The position numbers and the translations under genes were made by a program. Positions 1 through 8,781 of a stretch of 64,000 bases of DNA are shown one piece after another. The notes beneath the pieces are model-generated. The model searched no databases, was not told the DNA's origin, and was given only the letters and a program-made list of their open reading frames with translations. The stretch's first letter is position 1, and every line of letters starts with the position of its first letter. The stretch is from Parvibaculum sp. Lineage in GTDB: Bacteria > Pseudomonadota > Alphaproteobacteria > Parvibaculales > Parvibaculaceae. The DNA lies in NCBI GenBank assembly GCA_030645235.1, contig JAUSMV010000012.1:799477-863476 (forward strand), given 5' to 3'.

Positions 1-161
1 GCGATGGCTGGATCGTGTCGCTGCAATATGATCAGCGCCGCAATCTGAGCGACTTCATTGTGCTCGATACCGATGACATTACGCGTGGTCCGATTGCACG
101 CGTCGAACTTCCGACACGTGTGCCGTTTGGTTTCCACGGCAATTGGCGCGGTGCGGCCTGA
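1..161 (+). CDS. Carotenoid oxygenase family protein, C-terminal end (partial)
   Basis: The window opens inside this gene; the last 52 codons are present, read from base 3, and end in TGA. The final residues include VPFGFHGNW, the C-terminal signature of the carotenoid cleavage dioxygenase/RPE65 family, in which the His of FHG is the last of four histidines holding the catalytic iron. The family cleaves carotenoid, apocarotenoid or lignostilbene double bonds with O2. The substrate cannot be told from this fragment, and the other three iron ligands lie outside the window. Confidence 0.8.
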   Translation, partial: DGWIVSLQYDQRRNLSDFIVLDTDDITRGPIARVELPTRVPFGFHGNWRGAA

Positions 162-175
162 TTGAGAACGGTTTT

Positions 176-586
176 ATGGCCTCGATATTTGTTGCTGCAA
201 GCGCAATTGTTATCGCGTGCTTGGGGCTGGTGCATCTGCTGTTTACGTTCAGCGGGGCCAAGCTTCATCCGCGCGATCTAAGCTTGAAGGATGCGATGAT
301 GGCGTCGTCGCCGGTCATCAGCCGGGAAACGACAATGTGGCGAGCGTGGATCGGTTTTAATGCGAGCCATAGTTTCGGAGCCATGTTGTTTGGCATCATC
401 TATGGTTATCTGGCAATACTGCATGGTGAATTTCTCATGCAGTCCACGTTCCTGCTGGCGGTCGGGTTTTGTCTTCTGAGCGGCTATGCGCTGCTGGGCA
501 AGGTCTATTGGTTCAGCGTTCCGTTTCGCAGTATTTTGCTGGCGCTGTTTCTTTATGGCATCGGGTTGGGGCTTCATTTTGCTTAA
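176..586 (+). CDS. Small four-helix membrane protein, unknown function
   Basis: This 136-residue protein starts 15 bases after the stop of the carotenoid oxygenase gene, so the two are probably co-transcribed. An in-frame start at 143 would overlap the preceding gene; the ATG at 176 is preferred. Four hydrophobic stretches (about residues 3-25, 62-82, 88-107 and 114-133) make it an integral inner-membrane protein. The loop after helix 1 carries the charged segment GAKLHPRDLSLKDAM and then ETTMWRAW. It resembles uncharacterised small membrane proteins of the LIC_13387 type, but this is only a resemblance and no function can be given. Confidence 0.6.
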   Translation: MASIFVAASAIVIACLGLVHLLFTFSGAKLHPRDLSLKDAMMASSPVISRETTMWRAWIGFNASHSFGAMLFGIIYGYLAILHGEFLMQSTFLLAVGFCLLSGYALLGKVYWFSVPFRSILLALFLYGIGLGLHFA

Positions 587-607
587 TGTCGCAATCCCGC
601 CGGAAGG

Positions 608-1192
608 CTAAAACACCGGCTCTTCATAAACCGGCTTACCGTCAATCCTGATCCCTTTGATCGTCGCCTCGCCGTCGCGGCCAAGTGCGACATCGACGGA
701 GAGCGCACTCTTGTTGCGTTCTTCCTCCAGCACGCGGCCTTCGCCTTCGGGCACGTAATAGCGTTCGATGCCGTAATCCACTTGGGCGACATTGCGCGTT
801 GTATCGTAATAACTGATCGTGCCGCGAATGATTTTGTTGCCCAGCGCGGGCACTTCATGTGCATGAAACGCGGCGACCGCCCGCCAGTTATTTTCTGCGG
901 GCGTCAATTCCACATAGATCGTTTCGCCATCGGCCCATGTCTGATCGCCGTTGATTTCGGTGAGTGACAAAGTGGTGATGGCATAGCCGAGCGTCACATA
1001 GTCGCCGCGAAAGAGATCGCGCGGGTCAACGGGTTCGCTTAACAGCGTCACAACATTGGGTGAGCGCAAAATCATCACGCGGTCGGCGATGAAGTAGGTG
1101 AGCAACAATGTCTGCACGAGAACAAGCACAATAACGGCGCTGCCGAAACGACCAAAGCGGGTGACGAAGGGAACGAGCCATTGCTTGGTCAT
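608..1192 (-). CDS. GDYXXLXY domain protein, membrane-anchored
   Basis: This 194-residue protein has one N-terminal membrane helix (about residues 17-37) followed by the motif GDYVTLGY at residues 63-70, which defines the GDYXXLXY family. The rest is a predicted beta-rich extracytoplasmic domain. Its start codon overlaps the stop of the upstream DUF2157 gene (ATGA at 1189-1192), so the two are translationally coupled. These two families are repeatedly found side by side in bacteria, which suggests one membrane complex, but no activity has been assigned to it. Confidence 0.8.
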   Translation of the reverse strand: MTKQWLVPFVTRFGRFGSAVIVLVLVQTLLLTYFIADRVMILRSPNVVTLLSEPVDPRDLFRGDYVTLGYAITTLSLTEINGDQTWADGETIYVELTPAENNWRAVAAFHAHEVPALGNKIIRGTISYYDTTRNVAQVDYGIERYYVPEGEGRVLEEERNKSALSVDVALGRDGEATIKGIRIDGKPVYEEPVF

Positions 1193-2469
1193 TTGGCGTC
1201 TCCTTCTTCAGTCGAGGCCACAAGCCGGCGACGCAGTTTTGGCAGGATGAGACTTCCCGCGATGAGCAGGATGCCACCGATTGCGAAGAAAGCGGCTGTG
1301 TTGAGCAATGTCCCGAGCGTCTGGAAATAGAGATAGAGACATTCACCGGCAAAGGCGACGAGGCCTGCATTGATCGCAAAGCGATGATTGCGGGCTGTGC
1401 CATAGGCCACGAGCCAGACCGAGAGGGTGAGGAAGAGCGCAGCGTAGAACAAGAGGTTGTAGCCGTCATGTTGCGCGACGAGCGGATAGACGAGCGCGCC
1501 GATGCCAAGTGCGGCAAGGCCGCCATAGTTACGCATTGAGAGGCGCTGGGCCGCGACTTCACTAAAGGCAAGCGCGCCGACAGCGGAAAGCGCGACAAGA
1601 GCGAGGGCGTACCAGAGAATGCCGGTGCCGCCATAACCGTCTTCAAGCTGGAATGTCGCCATGGCGGCGAAGGCGATCAGCATGCCGTAGTTTTCGAGCA
1701 AAGACCCGAAGCGGATAGACGTGGATGAGAGGCGCAGGCCAAGCACCCATTGCATAAGAGCAACAAGCGCGAAGAGCGCGACGAGACTTCCGGTGTTGCA
1801 ACCGATGAGTTCCTGCAAAGCGCCCGCATTGACACCGGCCCAGACCCAGAGTGTGAGGAGCGCGAGATGCAATCCCGCCCGCCAGCTCATGCGTATGGTG
1901 AGCCATGTCGCACCGAGCCATGGCAGGAAGAAGGCCCAACTGATTTGCTCGTGATGATCAAGCGCCCATGCTGCCCACAGAACAGCGAGAAGATAGGTGA
2001 TCGCCAGGGCCGCGCGGGACGGCAGCGACCATGCCGCAGCGAGAGCGATGAGGCACCACAGCATCACCCATTCGGGCGTTGAAGACGTGACGTGATAAAT
2101 CTGCCCGATCAGCATGATATTCGCGCCGAAGAGTGCGAGCCCTGCGACGACGCCTGCCTCGGCATAGGCGGGGTGGCCGCGCCTGTCGGCAAACCACGCT
2201 GCACCCCATGCGACCCAGAGGGCTGAAAAGATCATCAGGAGGCGGATGATTTTGGGAATCTCGGCCCAGTTCGCCGCGACAAAACTCATCACGGCAAAGC
2301 CCACAAGCACTGCGCCCATGATCGCCAGAATTTGCGGAATGTGCCGCACGGCCGCGCCGCCGCTCGCATCGGTCAGGATTGATTGCGCGTGTGCAGGCGT
2401 GACCCAGCCGCGCTCAACCCATTTTTCGAGGTCCTGGCGAAGGCGCCTTAAATAGATGGTCTGCCACAT
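1189..2469 (-). CDS. DUF2157 domain-containing polytopic membrane protein
   Basis: This 426-residue protein has a short cytoplasmic N-terminus (about 40 residues, with the DUF2157-type opening that contains WVERGWVTPAHAQSIL) followed by about a dozen hydrophobic helices reaching nearly to the C-terminus, which ends in a basic and acidic tail. That layout is typical of DUF2157 proteins. It is the first gene of a two-gene operon with the GDYXXLXY protein and is divergent from the CBS-domain gene. The function of the family is unknown. Confidence 0.8.
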   Translation of the reverse strand: MWQTIYLRRLRQDLEKWVERGWVTPAHAQSILTDASGGAAVRHIPQILAIMGAVLVGFAVMSFVAANWAEIPKIIRLLMIFSALWVAWGAAWFADRRGHPAYAEAGVVAGLALFGANIMLIGQIYHVTSSTPEWVMLWCLIALAAAWSLPSRAALAITYLLAVLWAAWALDHHEQISWAFFLPWLGATWLTIRMSWRAGLHLALLTLWVWAGVNAGALQELIGCNTGSLVALFALVALMQWVLGLRLSSTSIRFGSLLENYGMLIAFAAMATFQLEDGYGGTGILWYALALVALSAVGALAFSEVAAQRLSMRNYGGLAALGIGALVYPLVAQHDGYNLLFYAALFLTLSVWLVAYGTARNHRFAINAGLVAFAGECLYLYFQTLGTLLNTAAFFAIGGILLIAGSLILPKLRRRLVASTEEGDAK

Positions 2470-2702
2470 GACGTTGCCGAATCTCCGTAAAGAGGGTCAG
2501 AGGATGATAGCGCAGCCCAAGCGTTCTGCGGACTTTCATGGTTTACGTAGCGTCACGCTTGCGCCCTGCGTCCGAATGTCGCAACATATCCATTCTGGGT
2601 GTTGCCGATGCGATTGAGCGGACGGTGCCTCACTGTCTGCCGGCGTGTTTCAACAGGGCTTTCATTCAAGGTCCGGGCTTCACCATTTTGGGAGTTGAAG
2701 CG

Positions 2703-3131
2703 ATGAACGTTGCCACGATCCTCAAGGCCAAAGGGGCCGATGTCGAAACAGTCGGGCCGGATATTACGCTCGGTGAAGTTGCGCGCCTGCTGAGCGCGAA
2801 ACGCATCGGTGCTGTGCTTGTCCTCGAAGGTGAGCACCTGATTGGCATTCTGTCCGAGCGCGACGTCATCAAATCCATCGGCGTGGCCGGCTCCGAGGCG
2901 CTTGATCGTCGTGTCCGCGAAGTCATGACGTCGCGCATCGTGACCTGTGATCTCAATGACAGTGTTGATCTGCTCATGGACATGATGACTGAAGGTCGTT
3001 TCCGTCATTTGCCGGTTGTGGCCGAGGGCCGTCTTGTCGGCATCATCTCGATCGGTGACGTGGTGAAGCATCGCATGGCCGAAACCGTCATGGAGACGGA
3101 AGCTTTGCGCCTCTATATCGCCAATAGCTAA
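2703..3131 (+). CDS. Two-CBS-domain protein
   Basis: This 142-residue protein consists of almost nothing but two CBS domains (about residues 10-62 and 75-130), which together form a Bateman module that binds adenosyl nucleotides. The reading frame stays open upstream to 2538, but ATG 2703, giving MNVATILKAKG, matches the usual start of the stand-alone alphaproteobacterial proteins of this size. The repeated elements LIGILSERDVIK and LVGIISIGDVVKHR are visible. No catalytic domain is attached, so a regulatory role (nucleotide or redox sensing) is inferred. It converges on the patatin gene, with 9 bases between the stop codons. Confidence 0.85.
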   Translation: MNVATILKAKGADVETVGPDITLGEVARLLSAKRIGAVLVLEGEHLIGILSERDVIKSIGVAGSEALDRRVREVMTSRIVTCDLNDSVDLLMDMMTEGRFRHLPVVAEGRLVGIISIGDVVKHRMAETVMETEALRLYIANS

Positions 3132-3140
3132 GCCAATTAC

Positions 3141-4202
3141 CTAAGATTGGGCCAATAGACTGATTGTTTCGCGGATTTGGGGGAGGGCTTCTTCGGCAGC
3201 TTCTTCCCCAAGTCGTATCAGCTCGTCCGCGCGGTCAAATTCCATCAATGTCAGATGGCCGATCTTCGGCGCGATCACCACGTCCGGCGGATCACTCGCC
3301 AATCGTGCGCGGGCGAGGCGGTCCTGCACGATGTTGAGTGAGGCCAGCAGCACACTGGCAAAGCCCGGACCCCGACGAGCGGTGCCGATGGCGCGTTTGA
3401 CGATTTCGCGTTCCGGTGCGCGCGCGGCGCCGCGCAGCTTGTTCAGCGTGTTTTTGATACCGTCCATGATGGCGGAGTTTTCATCCGGTGCAGTCACTGT
3501 GCTTTCAATGATTTCCTCTTCGACCATATCCGCGATGTCTTCAGCGATATCTTGCTCAGGCATCCGGTGCGGGACGCTCGCGACATAGAAGGGGTTGGTG
3601 CCTTCGGCAAAGTTGCGCCGTGTCGCGGGATCAAACGGATCAGTATTGAGGTTCACCGCTATGACAAGTCGTGCGCCGAGGGCGCGGGCGACGGAGACGG
3701 GTACAGGGTTCACAATCGCACCGTCGATGAGCCAGCGGTTGTCCACCGGCACGGGCGAGAACACACCGGGCAGCGCGTAGGAGGCGCGCAGCGCCTGCAC
3801 GAGGCTTCCTTCGCGCAGCCAGACTTCATGGCCGGTGGAAAGCTCGGTGGCGACGGCGACGAAAGTGCGCTCCATATTTTCGATGCGCAGGTCGCCCAGA
3901 TGATTGGTCAGGATCGCCTCAAGCTTCGCGTCACCGATCAGACCCGATGAGCGAAAACGAAAATCGACAAGACCGAGCAGGCGGCGTCGGTTGAGACTGC
4001 GCGCAAATTCTTCCAGCGGCTTCATTTGGCCCGCTACATAGCAGCCGCCCACCATCGCGCCGATCGACGTGCCCGATATGATATCGGCATGGACGCCAGC
4101 TTCGCTGAGAACACGCATGACACCGATATGTGCCCAGCCGCGCGCCACACCGGCACCGAGAGCGATGCCGATTTTCGTGCGGTTTCTGTTCAACTGGTTC
4201 AT
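3141..4202 (-). CDS. Patatin-like phospholipase family protein (RssA-type)
   Basis: This 353-residue protein starts with the glycine-rich oxyanion segment GAGVARGWAHIG (residues 16-27) and has the serine hydrolase elbow GTSIG with the nucleophile Ser46. The partner aspartate lies in LIDGAIVNPVPV, so both members of the patatin Ser-Asp dyad are present. The remaining C-terminal third is not a recognised domain. A TTG at 4217 would add five residues, but ATG 4202 is the better start. Bacterial proteins of this type are cytoplasmic or peripheral lipid acyl hydrolases whose substrates are usually unknown. Confidence 0.85.
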   Translation of the reverse strand: MNQLNRNRTKIGIALGAGVARGWAHIGVMRVLSEAGVHADIISGTSIGAMVGGCYVAGQMKPLEEFARSLNRRRLLGLVDFRFRSSGLIGDAKLEAILTNHLGDLRIENMERTFVAVATELSTGHEVWLREGSLVQALRASYALPGVFSPVPVDNRWLIDGAIVNPVPVSVARALGARLVIAVNLNTDPFDPATRRNFAEGTNPFYVASVPHRMPEQDIAEDIADMVEEEIIESTVTAPDENSAIMDGIKNTLNKLRGAARAPEREIVKRAIGTARRGPGFASVLLASLNIVQDRLARARLASDPPDVVIAPKIGHLTLMEFDRADELIRLGEEAAEEALPQIRETISLLAQS

Positions 4203-4277
4203 TAGGCTCTCACTCAACAGACTTCACTACGCGTTGAATTGAGGAATAGAAGAGGCAGAAGGCAAAAATATGACGGC

Positions 4278-4724
4278 TTAATGATTATGACCGTCTGAAA
4301 TCTTTTGAGTTTCAATGCGCAGCGTCAGCGCCTTGTCCGACGCGCCCATCGGCACCGAGCGGAAAAAGCATGAGCGATAGCCGATATGGCAGGCGCCGCC
4401 ATCGCCGCCGACGCTGACTTTCAGCACCAGCGCATCCTGATCGCAGTCGATGCGGATTTCGCGGACCGTTTGTGTCTGACCGCTTGTGTCGCCCTTGCGC
4501 CAGAAGCTCTGACGCGAGCGGCTCCAGTACCAGGCCTGACCTGTCTCAATGGTGCGTGCGAGGGCTTCGGCATTCATCCAGGCAAACATCAGCACTTCAT
4601 TGGTGGTCGCGTCCTGCGCCACAACGGGGATCAGCCCGTCTGCGTCGAACTTCGGCATGAAGCTCACGCCGTCTTCAATGTCAGCCAATGTGCCGCGCGG
4701 GGCGAAGAGGGGGGAAGGGGTCAT
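4278..4724 (-). CDS. hisI: Phosphoribosyl-AMP cyclohydrolase
   Basis: This 148-residue enzyme opens the adenine ring of phosphoribosyl-AMP, the third step of histidine synthesis. It is the single-domain HisI form without a HisE fusion. The family core is visible: LMFAWMNAEAL, YWSRSRQ, WRKGDTSGQ, and the zinc/magnesium segment IDCDQDALVLKV followed by GGACHIGYRSCFFR with its conserved cysteines. The gene stands apart from other his genes and follows folE, from which it is separated by a hairpin terminator. The two enzymes use related purine-ring chemistry. Confidence 0.95.
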   Translation of the reverse strand: MTPSPLFAPRGTLADIEDGVSFMPKFDADGLIPVVAQDATTNEVLMFAWMNAEALARTIETGQAWYWSRSRQSFWRKGDTSGQTQTVREIRIDCDQDALVLKVSVGGDGGACHIGYRSCFFRSVPMGASDKALTLRIETQKISDGHNH

Positions 4725-4779
4725 GGGAGCCTCTGTCGAATAACGAATAGTGCCAACATAATGGGCGCGTCCGGCCCCA

Positions 4780-4809
4780 AAAACAAATGGCCCGCATCGA
4801 GCGGGCCAT
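4780..4809 (-). terminator. Intrinsic terminator after folE
   Basis: On the minus strand, 26 bases after the folE stop codon, a perfect hairpin (GGCCCGC, loop, GCGGGCC; with flanks 4787-4809) is followed by ATTTGTTTTT. This is a normal rho-independent terminator and separates folE from hisI. Confidence 0.75.
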
Positions 4810-4834
4810 CTGCATCAATTCAAATTCTGCATCC

Positions 4835-5467
4835 TTACGGACGGATCATCTGCATGAAGCGGGCCTCGAGGCGCGGGTCGTCGCGGAAGACACCGGTAAA
4901 CTGCGTGGTGATGGTCGCCACGTCAGGTTTCTTGATGCCGCGCGTTGTCATGCATTGATGCTTCGCATCAACAAGGATCGCCACACCGGCGGGCGCGAGC
5001 GCCTCCGTGATCGCGTCAGCGATCTGGGCGGTCATGGTTTCCTGCGTCTGGAGACGCTTGGCGTAAATTTCAACGACGCGGGCGAGTTTGGAAATGCCCA
5101 CGACCTTGTTGGTCGGCACATAGGCGATATGAACCTTGCCGAGAATGGCGACCATGTGATGTTCGCAATGTGATTCAAGGCTGATGTCGCGCAGCATCAC
5201 CATGTCCTGATAGCCGGACACTTCTTCGAAGGTGCGTGAGAGTTCTTTGATCGGGTCGGCATTATAGCCTTCAAAGAATTCTTCATAAGCGCGGGTGACG
5301 CGGCCGGGCGTGTCAATGAGGCCTTCGCGGTTCGGATTGTCCCCCGCCCAGGCGATCAGCGTGCGCACGGCAGCTTCCGCTTCTTCGCGGCTCGGCTTTT
5401 TCACTTCTGGCAGTTCAACGGATTTCAAGCGCGAACCCAGACCTTCAACGGCAACATTCATGTTCAT
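4835..5467 (-). CDS. folE: GTP cyclohydrolase I
   Basis: The enzyme converts GTP to dihydroneopterin triphosphate, the first step of folate (tetrahydropterin) synthesis. The frame stays open to 5554, but the ATG at 5467 gives a 210-residue protein, which is the normal family length; the extra 29 residues look non-coding. Family landmarks are [11 protein letters not shown], the zinc-binding segment [22 protein letters not shown], and near the C-terminus HQCMTTRG (second zinc cysteine). This is the zinc-dependent FolE1 type, which forms a homodecamer. Confidence 0.95.
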   Translation of the reverse strand: MNMNVAVEGLGSRLKSVELPEVKKPSREEAEAAVRTLIAWAGDNPNREGLIDTPGRVTRAYEEFFEGYNADPIKELSRTFEEVSGYQDMVMLRDISLESHCEHHMVAILGKVHIAYVPTNKVVGISKLARVVEIYAKRLQTQETMTAQIADAITEALAPAGVAILVDAKHQCMTTRGIKKPDVATITTQFTGVFRDDPRLEARFMQMIRP

Positions 5468-5859
5468 CTGACCATTCTCGTTTGGGGGACCGCGCCACAA
5501 TTTAAGGGGCAGGGGCCAAATCACTCCCATCAAGCAACGGGGTCTATATGCCATGTGAAAGACACTCTGGCATCGTTACAAGGACGCATATGGCCTTGCA
5601 GAAAGGGACTATCAAGGTGGGTGCGACACCTAAACGCCGCAAGATGAGGAGGGGAAATTGGCTCATTTCCTCTATTTTAAGCCTTGCCGCCGATGATGAA
5701 GCCTAATAACAAATGGGTGTGGCGCCCGGGCGCTGCCCTCAATGAACGGACCGGATATGACCTGTCGAAGCTGCGGACACATCACGATCACCGCCTGAGG
5801 CCCCTCGCGATGAAGGGGGTCAGGTTTACCCCTTTGCTGATTTGAGAGACCGCTTCGAC
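5468..5859. other. Intergenic region between folE and cysS, with a possible 50-codon ORF
   Basis: This 392-base divergent region must hold the promoters of folE and cysS. An open frame from ATG 5693 to TGA 5845 encodes 50 residues (starting MMKPNNKWVWRPG, ending FTPLLI) and ends 14 bases before the cysS start, so it could be a short upstream gene or a leader. A second short frame at 5590-5709 and an 18-codon frame at 5742-5798 containing CRSCGH are also present. None has a strong ribosome-binding site or a recognised match, and they may all be chance. Confidence 0.3.
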
Positions 5860-7245
5860 ATGACCGCTCCTCTTTATCTCTACAATACGCTGACCCGCTC
5901 CAAAGACCTGTTCACGCCTGCGGACCCCGCGCGCGTCACCATGTATGTCTGCGGACCGACCGTTTATAATTTTGCTCATATCGGCAATGCGCGGCCCGCC
6001 GTCGTGTTCGACGTGCTCGCGCGCCTGTTGCGTCGGCTTTACCCACACGTCGTCTATGCCCGCAACATCACGGACATCGAAGACAAGATCATTGCCTCGG
6101 CCAAAGAGCAGGGCGTGCCGATCAGCGTCATCACCGAGAAATATGCCGACATCTACCGCAAGGATATGGGCACGCTCGGCGTTAAGCTGCCGGACATTGA
6201 ACCCAAAGCCACCGACGCCATTCCCGACATGATCTCGATGATGGAACGGCTGATCGCCAGCGGCCATGCTTATGCCGCCGAAGGCCATGTGCTGTTCCAT
6301 GTCGCGTCTTATAAGGACTATGGCGCGCTGTCGCGTCGTGATCTCGATGACATGATCGCCGGTGCCCGCGTTGAAGTTGCGCCCTACAAAAAAGACGCCA
6401 CCGACTTTGTGTTGTGGAAACCGTCAACGCCCGAACAGCCCGGCTGGGACAGTCCGTGGGGTCGCGGTCGTCCGGGCTGGCATATCGAATGCTCGGCTAT
6501 GATCGAGAAGCATCTGGGCGAGACCATCGACATTCATGCCGGCGGCATCGACCTTCAGTTCCCGCATCATGAAAACGAGATTGCGCAATCGACCTGCGCC
6601 CATGGCGGCAAGCTTTTCTCGCGCTTTTGGCTTCACAACGGCTTTGTGAATATCGAAAAAGAAAAGATGTCGAAATCCATCGGCAATGTGCTGTTGGTGC
6701 ATGACCTCATCAAGGAAGCTCCCGGCGAAGCGATCCGCCTCGCGCTGCTCAACGGTCATTACCGCCAGCCGCTCGACTGGACCGGCGAAGGCTTGGCTCA
6801 GGCGCGTCAGATGCTCAACCGCCTCTATGGCGCGTTGCGCACGCTTGCCGATGTGGAGGCCACGGCCAATGACGCCGTGCCGCCGGAGTTCATGGCCGCA
6901 TTGCTTGATGATCTCAATACGCCCAAGGCTTTGGCGGTTTTGTTCGATCTGGCCAGGCAGGCCAATGTCGCCACCGATAAGGCTGAAAAAACCCGGCTTA
7001 AATCGGCGCTTCTGGCCGCAGGGTCGCTCATCGGCCTCCTCGAACAAGACCCTGAGATCTGGTTTGCAGGCGGCGGTATCGCTCCCCATATAGACGCAGA
7101 CGAGATCGAAGCCCTGATTTTGGCGCGGGCCACTGCGCGTAAAAATAAAGACTTCAAAGAAAGCGACCGCATCCGCGACGAGTTGGCGGGGCGCGGTATC
7201 CAGATCGAAGACGGGCCGAAAGGCACAACATGGCGTGTAGGCTAA
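5860..7245 (+). CDS. cysS: Cysteinyl-tRNA synthetase
   Basis: This 461-residue class I aminoacyl-tRNA synthetase charges tRNA-Cys. Residues 28-43 hold the zinc ligand Cys31 and the HIGN signature (His40-Asn43); the second signature KMSKS is at 269-273. Between them are WHIECSAM and [19 protein letters not shown], which include the other zinc ligands (Cys, His, Glu). The C-terminal anticodon-binding part ends [11 protein letters not shown] 5860 is chosen over an in-frame TTG at 5842. It is followed after 6 bases by an Fe-S scaffold gene, so the two are co-transcribed. Confidence 0.97.
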   Translation: MTAPLYLYNTLTRSKDLFTPADPARVTMYVCGPTVYNFAHIGNARPAVVFDVLARLLRRLYPHVVYARNITDIEDKIIASAKEQGVPISVITEKYADIYRKDMGTLGVKLPDIEPKATDAIPDMISMMERLIASGHAYAAEGHVLFHVASYKDYGALSRRDLDDMIAGARVEVAPYKKDATDFVLWKPSTPEQPGWDSPWGRGRPGWHIECSAMIEKHLGETIDIHAGGIDLQFPHHENEIAQSTCAHGGKLFSRFWLHNGFVNIEKEKMSKSIGNVLLVHDLIKEAPGEAIRLALLNGHYRQPLDWTGEGLAQARQMLNRLYGALRTLADVEATANDAVPPEFMAALLDDLNTPKALAVLFDLARQANVATDKAEKTRLKSALLAAGSLIGLLEQDPEIWFAGGGIAPHIDADEIEALILARATARKNKDFKESDRIRDELAGRGIQIEDGPKGTTWRVG

Positions 7246-7251
7246 AGCGAA

Positions 7252-7698
7252 ATGCTGAACGAGATCTACAACACGCGCATTCTGAAACTGGCAGCGAATA
7301 TCCCGCTGACGGACCGGCTTGCGTCGCCTGATGCGACCGTCACGGCGGTCTCGAAGCTTTGCGGTTCCAAAGTCACTGTCGATGTCAAAATGGATGGCGA
7401 CAAGGTTGTGGGCTACGGCGCGGACATCAAAGCCTGCGCGCTGGGTCAGGCCTCGTCCTCCATCATGGCGCATCACGTGATCGGCGCGTCGGCGTCGGAA
7501 CTTCACGAAGTTGGCAAAGCCATGCGCGCCATGCTGAAAGAAGGGGCCGAGCCTCCGCGTGATTTCATGGACGGCAAGTGGCTTGACCTTGAAGTGCTCG
7601 AACCCGTCCGCGATTTCAAAGCGCGTCATGCGTCCACGTTGCTCGTGTTCGACGCCGTTGAAGAAGCGGTGGACGAGGCGATCGCCAAACAAAAATGA
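7252..7698 (+). CDS. Iron-sulfur cluster assembly scaffold protein (IscU/NifU-N type)
   Basis: This 148-residue protein has the fold of the U-type Fe-S scaffold, with the segment KLCGSKVTVDVKMDGD holding the first conserved cysteine and IKACALGQASSSIMA the second. The third cysteine of canonical IscU (in the C-terminal helix) is missing: the C-terminal part has no Cys after ACALGQ. This is typical of the short alphaproteobacterial relatives that sit beside cysS and yidD rather than in an isc or suf operon. Its exact role in cluster delivery is not known. Confidence 0.85.
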   Translation: MLNEIYNTRILKLAANIPLTDRLASPDATVTAVSKLCGSKVTVDVKMDGDKVVGYGADIKACALGQASSSIMAHHVIGASASELHEVGKAMRAMLKEGAEPPRDFMDGKWLDLEVLEPVRDFKARHASTLLVFDAVEEAVDEAIAKQK

Positions 7699-7737
7699 TT
7701 TGCTTCCGGCAAAAGCGGGGAGCGTAGGGGAGAGTTT

Positions 7738-8265
7738 ATGAGCCGCATTTTTGGCGCTGTGACGCAAAATGGTTACGTCGTGCGCGATATTCACGCGGCG
7801 ATGGATCACTGGATCAATGTGATGGGCGTCGGCCCGTGGTTCTATGTGGACCGCGTGAAGACGGATTACTTCATCTATCACGGCGAACCCTCCGCAATGG
7901 AGATGAGTGTGGCGCTGGCGAACTCCGGCGATCTGCAAATCGAGCTGATCCAGCAGCGCAATGATGCGCCCTCGATGTACAAGGATTTTCTCGACGCGGG
8001 CCATGAAGGCCTGCAACACATGGCCTATTGGACCAAAGATTATCAGACGGTCTATGACCGCGCTTTGGCGCTCGGCTACAAAGTCGGCCATGAAGGTCAG
8101 ATCGGCGGCGCGCAGGGGCGTTTTTCGTATTTTGAAACGCAGGCGCATCCGGGCACGGTGATCGAGCTGTCCGATATCAGCGGGGCCAAAGGCAAACTCT
8201 TTGAACATATCCGCAAAGCCTCAATTGACTGGGACGGTTCGGACCCCATCCGTATTGCGAAATAA
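7738..8265 (+). CDS. VOC superfamily protein (glyoxalase/dioxygenase fold)
   Basis: This 175-residue protein has two beta-alpha-beta-beta-beta modules typical of the vicinal oxygen chelate fold. It begins FGAVTQNGYVVRDIHAAMDHW, and has LQIELIQQRNDAPSM in the first half and GHEGLQHMAYWTKDY opening the second; the His of GLQHMAYW and the Glu of TVIELSD near the C-terminus are plausible metal ligands. VOC proteins include glyoxalase I, epimerases and ring-cleavage dioxygenases; no substrate can be assigned. It stands 39 bases after the Fe-S scaffold gene and may be cotranscribed with the NTF2-like and P450 genes that follow. Confidence 0.8.
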   Translation: MSRIFGAVTQNGYVVRDIHAAMDHWINVMGVGPWFYVDRVKTDYFIYHGEPSAMEMSVALANSGDLQIELIQQRNDAPSMYKDFLDAGHEGLQHMAYWTKDYQTVYDRALALGYKVGHEGQIGGAQGRFSYFETQAHPGTVIELSDISGAKGKLFEHIRKASIDWDGSDPIRIAK

Positions 8266-8315
8266 ACCTCTGTAGCTATCCTCTCTCACTCCTTTCTCAT
8301 CTATTGGAAATATGC

Positions 8316-8747
8316 ATGTCCGACCTTGCTGAAGCCCGTCTTAAAACTGTGCGCGATCATATGGCGCTTGAATGTGTCAATGATTGGGACGCCGTCATCG
8401 CGACCTTTGCCCATCCGCGCTATGAAATGTACGGCTCCGGTCAGGTCTTTGACGGCGAAGCTTCCGTGCGCGGCTATTTTGCCGCCTCGCGCACGCCGTT
8501 TCCCGATCAGGCCAATGAGATCATCGCCATCGCCCATGCCGCCGACACAGTGCATGTCGAGTTCTTCCTGACCGGCACACATCTCGGACCGCTGAAACTT
8601 CCCACAGGCATGATCGAGCCCACGGGAAAATCCTTCCGTGTGCGGATGGCAGCGACATTTGAATTTGCAAAAAACAGCGACAAGATCATTTGCGAGCGAC
8701 CCTATTTCGATCAGGGTGCCGTCCTTCGCGCGCTTGATCTCGCCTGA
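8316..8747 (+). CDS. NTF2-like (SnoaL/limonene-epoxide-hydrolase fold) protein
   Basis: This 143-residue protein has the cone-shaped NTF2-like fold, judged from its length and the pattern of an N-terminal helix pair, the segment DAVIATFAHPRYEMYGSG, and C-terminal strands ending in CERPYFDQGAVLRAL. ATG 8316 is used; an in-frame TTG at 8304 is less likely. The fold hosts polyketide cyclases, ketosteroid isomerases and many proteins of unknown activity. Its position directly before a cytochrome P450 gene, 34 bases away, suggests a joint role in converting a small lipophilic compound. Confidence 0.75.
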   Translation: MSDLAEARLKTVRDHMALECVNDWDAVIATFAHPRYEMYGSGQVFDGEASVRGYFAASRTPFPDQANEIIAIAHAADTVHVEFFLTGTHLGPLKLPTGMIEPTGKSFRVRMAATFEFAKNSDKIICERPYFDQGAVLRALDLA

Positions 8748-8781
8748 CGGGCCTCAAAATTTATGCATCGGGAGAAGTAAA

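Noticed and set aside
5468..5554. N-terminal extension of FolE by 29 residues
   Set aside because: The extension is not in the family and ATG 5467 gives the normal length; the extra codons lie in the promoter region.
5742..5798. An 18-codon frame containing CRSCGH, resembling half of a zinc ribbon
   Set aside because: Too short, only one CxxC, and no ribosome-binding site.
6424..8208. A 594-codon open frame on the minus strand across cysS, the Fe-S scaffold and VOC genes
   Set aside because: It is antisense to three clearly recognised genes, its translation has no recognisable domain, and open antisense frames are common in G+C-rich DNA.
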